Assembly: GCA_002403375.1 (NCBI GenBank)
Contig: DHHQ01000025.1
Coordinates: 1-64,000, forward strand
DNA from: Thiobacillus denitrificans
Lineage (GTDB): Bacteria > Pseudomonadota > Gammaproteobacteria > Burkholderiales > Thiobacillaceae
Direction: 5' to 3'
DNA length: 64,000 bases
The notes beneath the pieces are model-generated. The model worked only from the letters and a program-made list of their open reading frames with translations, searched no databases and was not told where the DNA came from. The number at the start of each line of letters is the position of its first letter. Positions within the stretch are counted from its first letter, which is position 1. The translations under genes and the position numbers were made by a program. Shown here in pieces: positions 61,201-64,000 of this stretch.

Positions 61201-61428
61201 AGCGGCGTCACTTTCCTCACGCTGGAAGACGAGACCGGACACGTCAACGTCGTCGTCTGGCGTGACCTCGCCGAACGCCAGCGGCGCGAATTGCTCGGCG
61301 CGCGCCTGCTGGCGGTGTACGGCACGCTCGAGCGGCAGGGCGAGGTGGCGCACCTGATCGCCGGGCATCTCGGGGACCTGACGCCGCTGCTGGGGAACCT
61401 GGTGACGCATTCGCGCGATTTCCATTGA
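58255..61428 (+). CDS. dnaE2: Error-prone DNA polymerase DnaE2 (ImuC)
   Basis: 1057 residues. PHP domain at the N-terminus (YAELHCVSNFTFLRGASHPE, AITDECSLAG), polymerase core with the catalytic acids in PPDIDVDFEHERREEV, and the FGEYGFPESHAASFALLVY and OB-fold LTLEDETGHVNVVVW blocks. It lacks replicative DnaE C-terminal subunits, as usual for DnaE2. It is the SOS lesion-bypass polymerase of the ImuABC mutasome. Between E782 (CTLE) and about A826 (ALRLGLRMINGFS) an additional ~40 Gly/Arg-rich residues are encoded by dispersed-repeat DNA; relatives join these blocks nearly directly. ATG chosen; GTG one codon upstream possible. Confidence 0.95.
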   Translation: MAYAELHCVSNFTFLRGASHPEELVERAHELGYAALAITDECSLAGVVRAHVAAKEVGLKLIVGSEIAFGDGQRVVLLATNRTGYGNLSALITKGRRSATKGRYALSLADLADGVPGCLALLLSDPQPSPEHAQTIAACFPGRAWLAAELFRAPDDAARLAAAAALARSAGLPLVAAGDVHMHVAERRPMQDVLTAIRLGVPVFDAGDALHPNGERHLRTPGDLAQLYPQPLLDETLAVAARCTFSLDELRYEYPAELVPPGVTAIAHLRALTEEGLLRRFPHGTPDTVRGQIEHELALIEELRYEPYFLTVHDIVRFARSRGILCQGRGSAANSAVCYALGITEVNPACMAMLFERFISRERNEPPDIDVDFEHERREEVIQYLYAKYGRDRAALAATVISYRPKSAMRDVGKALGFDLGQVDRLAKSVAWWDGRQVLPERLAEAGFDPANRKVALLIRLVDELVGFPRHLSQHVGGFVIARGQLSQLVPIENAAMPERTIIQWDKDDLDALGLLKIDVLALGMLSAIRRALDLVGARRGRPFAMRDVPSEDPAVYEMIGHADTVGVFQIESRAQMAMLPRMKPRRFYDLVIEVAIVRPGPIQGGMVHPYLRRREQKEPVTYPSEEVRGVLERTLGVPIFQEQVMQLAVVAAGFTPGEADHLRRSMAAWRRKGGLEAFERRLVEGMRERGYQEDFARQIFMQIQGFGEYGFPESHAASFALLVYVSAWLKCFEPAAFACALLNSQPMGFYAPAQIVQDARRHGVEVRPVDVLASEWDCTLEQGPGFRGQGSGLGGDERGARNGERHCEAPRDQAIRKTIPASAPALRLGLRMINGFSLEGAARLIAARAQQPFDSVDDLAVRSGLDPRDLKCLAAAGALARLAGHRRQAWWDVAGIERASPLAMARAEESQPDLFPLTEGQDLVADYASLGLSLGRHPLALLRDRLQRDRIVTAEALRRLPHGRLVRAAGLVINRQRPGTASGVTFLTLEDETGHVNVVVWRDLAERQRRELLGARLLAVYGTLERQGEVAHLIAGHLGDLTPLLGNLVTHSRDFH
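60601..60715 (+). repeat. Dispersed repeats inserted in frame within dnaE2
   Basis: GGGGCCAGGATTCAGGGG (60603-60620), followed by GCAGGGGTCCGGG, is the same repeat word as in the narG-narK2 gap. Further on GTCACTGCGAGGCGCCGCGC (60672-60691) and GACCAGGCAATCCGG resemble the well-known bacterial GTCATTGCGAG...GCAATCC repeat. Together they encode QGPGFRGQGSGLGGDERG and following residues. Length is a multiple of three relative to flanking homology, so the reading frame is kept. Confidence 0.7.
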
Positions 61429-61615
61429 GGGGTGCCGCCATCCGGGGCCGGACGCCTTGCGTCGCGCCGTGATCAGCGTACCCGGCCAGCACCGGGCACC
61501 GTCCGGTTCGCGGCCTTTCCGGCAGCCTGAAAACGCGCGTGCGTAACGCCCTCCCTCTCCCGTGAAATCGGCTTATATTCACCGTAACGCGTACGCGCTC
61601 CCCACAAGAACCCTG

Positions 61616-63352
61616 ATGGTTCCTTGCCGTTCATCCTGGCTCATCCCTGTCCTGCTCAGCATGGCCCTGCTGCTGGCCAGCTGCGCGAGCGAGCCGCCGG
61701 TCCTCCCGGCAGGGCCGTCGCCGAATGTTCGACTCGGCCCGGAGCTGGGCTTGCTGCACTTCAGGACGACCCACGATCTCACCGATGTCCTGCTGGATGA
61801 GCAGGGGGAGGCGCATGTCTTCATCGCTGCCGCAAGCACCAGGGAAATCCATCACGTGGTGGTTTCGCCGGAAGGCGCCCTGCAGCGTGAGCGGGTGGCG
61901 ACCGACAGCTCGCCCTCGGACATCAGCGCCGCGTTTGACCGCGAGGGGAAAATCCATCTGTTGCTGGACGGCAGGCACTTGGTGCGCGAGGGGGACGCAT
62001 GGCGCGTCGCCAGCGATGCGCCTTGGGCCTCGGCGGGAATGGCGGTTCACCGGGCGAGGCTGGTACCGCTGGACAAGGGGCTTGCCTGGATTTTCCTGGT
62101 CAAGGGTGGCGAAGTGGGCGCGCGGGGGCGTTGGGATTGGTACGGTTTCGGCGGCGGTTTCGGCGCCGGAATCATCTTTCCCTGGCACTCGGCTTCGCAA
62201 AAACTGGTGATCGTCCCGGAAGCGCTCACAGGGGATGCATCATGGTACGTGCTCGATCCGCAGGACAACCTCGATATCTCCGACGTCATGCCCGCCGCCG
62301 ACAGCCATGGCAATCTGCATGTCGTCTACAACGCATCGCGGAGCGGGCTGGCGGCATCGAGCCAGCCCCGTTACGCGCGCATCGACCTCATGCAGATTCC
62401 TGCAGGGGCCGAGCGGCAGTTGCCGGACGCTGCCGCCAGCGCCAACAGGCTCTTTCCGGTCACCGGTGACCAGATACCGTTCTTCGGCACGGATCCGTTC
62501 GGCCTGAGTCAGGCGGCTGCTGCCGTGGACCCGGCCAGCGGGGCTGTCCTGGTCGTCCGGGCGCACGACGCCAGCATCTCTCTGCTTCAAGGCAACTGGC
62601 GTTTGCCGCTTCCCTTGCCCCTCTCGCGTTATTCGCAGCCGAAGCTCGCCCCGGCCGGCGGGGAGGCCTTCCACCTCATGGCGGTGACCGACGCCGATGT
62701 GATTTATCTGCTTTACGCGCAGGACAACTGGTCTGCCCCCGTGACGCTCGGCAAGCCCGGGGTGGCGTCCATGTGGGGATCGATCGGGGGAGGGTTGGCT
62801 ATCGCAAGTCGCGGCCGCAACCGCGCCTTCGCAGTATGGCCGACCGAGACGGGGATCGTCGGACGATGGATCGAAGGGGCCGCGGAAATGCAAGCGAAAC
62901 CCGCTGGCGGCGCGACCGTCGATCAGGGTGATGAATCATCGATCCCCAGCGATCTGCTGGACTTTTCCCTTGGCAAGGCGGCGTTGATCACGCCAGGCTG
63001 GACGACTGGATATGCCGCTGCGATGGCGGCCGGGACGAACGGCAAGCTGACGAAAAAGCTGCACGACAGCGGCCAGTGGCAGGCCTTGGCGAGAGTCGTA
63101 CTCCACGACCAGTATGGGGACGACCTGCGCTGGTATTACCTGGGCAGGGCCGCAGAGGCGATGGCCTTGTGTGATACGGCTGCGCGCTATTACCGGATCA
63201 GCCTCGAACGTTCGGAAAAGTTCTCGACGCGCTGCCTGGGCATTGCCTGTCACGGCTTCAAGCTTCCGGAATGGGTCGAAGTCCGCTTGACGGCCGTCGA
63301 AGCGCTGCGTGCCGCCGGGAAATGTTCCGAGCCTCCGGTGACGGATCCCTAG
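61616..63352 (+). CDS. Large lipoprotein of unknown function
   Basis: 578 residues. N-terminal lipoprotein signal with LLLASC (lipidation Cys at 23). The body has repeated beta-propeller-like units: VLLDEQGEAHVFIAAAS, DISAAFDREGKIHLLLDG, VMPAADSHGNLHVVYNASR and AVTDADVIYLLYAQDNW, four or more copies of a D-xxG-xxH-V strand pattern. The C-terminal 110 residues are helical and Cys-containing. No enzyme motif recognised. Probably outer-membrane or periplasmic and not conserved in function. Start chosen by the signal peptide; the frame is open upstream from 61562. Confidence 0.75.
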   Translation: MVPCRSSWLIPVLLSMALLLASCASEPPVLPAGPSPNVRLGPELGLLHFRTTHDLTDVLLDEQGEAHVFIAAASTREIHHVVVSPEGALQRERVATDSSPSDISAAFDREGKIHLLLDGRHLVREGDAWRVASDAPWASAGMAVHRARLVPLDKGLAWIFLVKGGEVGARGRWDWYGFGGGFGAGIIFPWHSASQKLVIVPEALTGDASWYVLDPQDNLDISDVMPAADSHGNLHVVYNASRSGLAASSQPRYARIDLMQIPAGAERQLPDAAASANRLFPVTGDQIPFFGTDPFGLSQAAAAVDPASGAVLVVRAHDASISLLQGNWRLPLPLPLSRYSQPKLAPAGGEAFHLMAVTDADVIYLLYAQDNWSAPVTLGKPGVASMWGSIGGGLAIASRGRNRAFAVWPTETGIVGRWIEGAAEMQAKPAGGATVDQGDESSIPSDLLDFSLGKAALITPGWTTGYAAAMAAGTNGKLTKKLHDSGQWQALARVVLHDQYGDDLRWYYLGRAAEAMALCDTAARYYRISLERSEKFSTRCLGIACHGFKLPEWVEVRLTAVEALRAAGKCSEPPVTDP

Positions 63353-63513
63353 GCAGGGTCGTCATGAGGGTGGCCATGGCAGCCATGCGTGCCTTTCGCC
63401 AGACCCGCCGTGCGACAACGGCGCCTCCGCCCAGATGCTCCCGGCGGTGCGCGAGACCGGGCAGGGCAGGGGGCGATTCCACGACTCCCTTCGTGCGTGT
63501 GCGCTGGGCCGTA

Positions 63514-64000
63514 TCAGCGCGCCTCGGCTTCCTTCATCACGTCAGCCGCGGCCGTGAGGTGCCGCCGCCTGTCGCGATCCCAGGTCGCGTTCGCCGGCAA
63601 GGTGTTTTCGACCCGCTGCGCTGCAGCCAGATGCTGCTCGAGGGTGAGATCGGCGGCTGAAATGGGCACCGCAATGGCCCGCGGGTTGCGCGCGATTTCC
63701 GCTGCCAGCGCCTCGTTCACGACGACATTCGCGCGCGCAGCGGGCTGCGGCGCCTTCTTGCGCACGCGCTTGATGTGCTGCTCCGGGCGATGTTTACGCT
63801 TGTCGTCCTCGAGCACCGGATAGGTCTGCATCATCAGCGTGTCACCTCGCCAGCCGACCAGAAACGGCTGATTGACGACGGTGACCGGCGTGCCGACCGG
63901 TACCGCCTCGTAGAGGCCGACGATATCCTCCGGGTAAAGCCGCAGGCAGCCATGCGTGCCGCGCAGGCCGATGCTCGGCGGCTTGTCGGTGCCGTGAACC
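63514..64000 (-). CDS. L,D-transpeptidase (YkuD/ErfK), C-terminal part
   Basis: The frame enters at the window end and gives about 161 residues. The active-site block HGTDKPPSIGLRGTHGCLRL is at the start, with the catalytic Cys in HGCLRLYPEDI. About 125 residues follow, including a basic segment (HIKRVRKKAPQPAAR) and a helical end. L,D-transpeptidases make 3-3 peptidoglycan cross-links or attach lipoproteins. The N-terminal signal and LysM region lie outside the window. The stop is clear at 63514. Confidence 0.88.
   Translation of the reverse strand, partial: VHGTDKPPSIGLRGTHGCLRLYPEDIVGLYEAVPVGTPVTVVNQPFLVGWRGDTLMMQTYPVLEDDKRKHRPEQHIKRVRKKAPQPAARANVVVNEALAAEIARNPRAIAVPISAADLTLEQHLAAAQRVENTLPANATWDRDRRRHLTAAADVMKEAEAR

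Noticed and set aside
1..64000. CRISPR arrays, tRNA or rRNA genes
   Set aside because: No evenly spaced repeats, no tRNA cloverleaf with TTCRANNC and no rRNA-like segment was noticed on reading both strands; a dedicated search was not possible.

Overview
The window is GC-rich DNA that looks like a denitrifying betaproteobacterium of the Azoarcus/Thauera (Rhodocyclales) type. This placement is an inference from gene content: a narK1K2GHJI nitrate-respiration block, cd1 nitrite reductase, cytochrome-c-type NO reductase, NnrS, the O2-independent ubiquinone genes ubiUVT, and an ImuA/ImuB/DnaE2 mutasome. No rRNA, tRNA, CRISPR array or intact insertion sequence was seen.

Layout. 1-6.2 kb: an accessory block bounded on both sides by C-terminal pieces of related MFS transporters. 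It holds a Phd/VapC toxin-antitoxin pair and, on the minus strand, a LolD/FtsX-type ABC exporter with a CrtC-like lipocalin protein. 6.4-12.3 kb: a visibly AT-richer defence-type island. A small ORF, a GHKL (MutL/MORC-like) ATPase and two unrecognised proteins form one tight operon, followed by a convergent m5C methyltransferase and a divergent Vsr endonuclease. This is the best candidate for an undescribed system here. 12.3-15.7 kb: debris and regulators: a frameshifted pseudogene, a cold-shock protein, an orphaned XRE antitoxin with a dead PIN toxin, lexA with two SOS boxes, and a frameshifted RhuM/Fic gene.

15.7-44.3 kb is almost entirely minus-strand anaerobic respiration. A small operon (cytochrome, FadL porin, DUF2892, TetR) starts from a strong promoter overlaid by a 19-bp perfect inverted repeat. 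Then come ubiT-V-U, a radical-SAM gene and NnrS; a DsrC-like gene; a TonB receptor/truncated haemoglobin/TonB group; nirS, norB, norC and small membrane proteins; a second, nearly identical DsrC-like gene; an SQR-like flavoprotein; and narI-J-H-G-K2-K1. NsrR-like sites precede both DsrC-like genes. Nitrate is imported by NarK and reduced by NarGHI, nitrite is reduced by NirS and NO by NorCB. UbiUVT would supply ubiquinone without O2. Divergent narXL supplies nitrate sensing.

47-55.9 kb, plus strand: CBS protein, acetate kinase, phosphoketolase and glycogen phosphorylase (a glycogen-to-acetate route), then a PAS protein, a small helical protein and a GNAT enzyme. 55.8-61.4 kb: the SOS mutasome imuA-imuB-dnaE2. 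Its promoter region duplicates the lexA promoter region, and a 26-residue vestige of lexA remains where a lexA gene is usually found. dnaE2 carries an in-frame insertion made of dispersed-repeat sequence. The window ends with an unknown lipoprotein and a partial L,D-transpeptidase.
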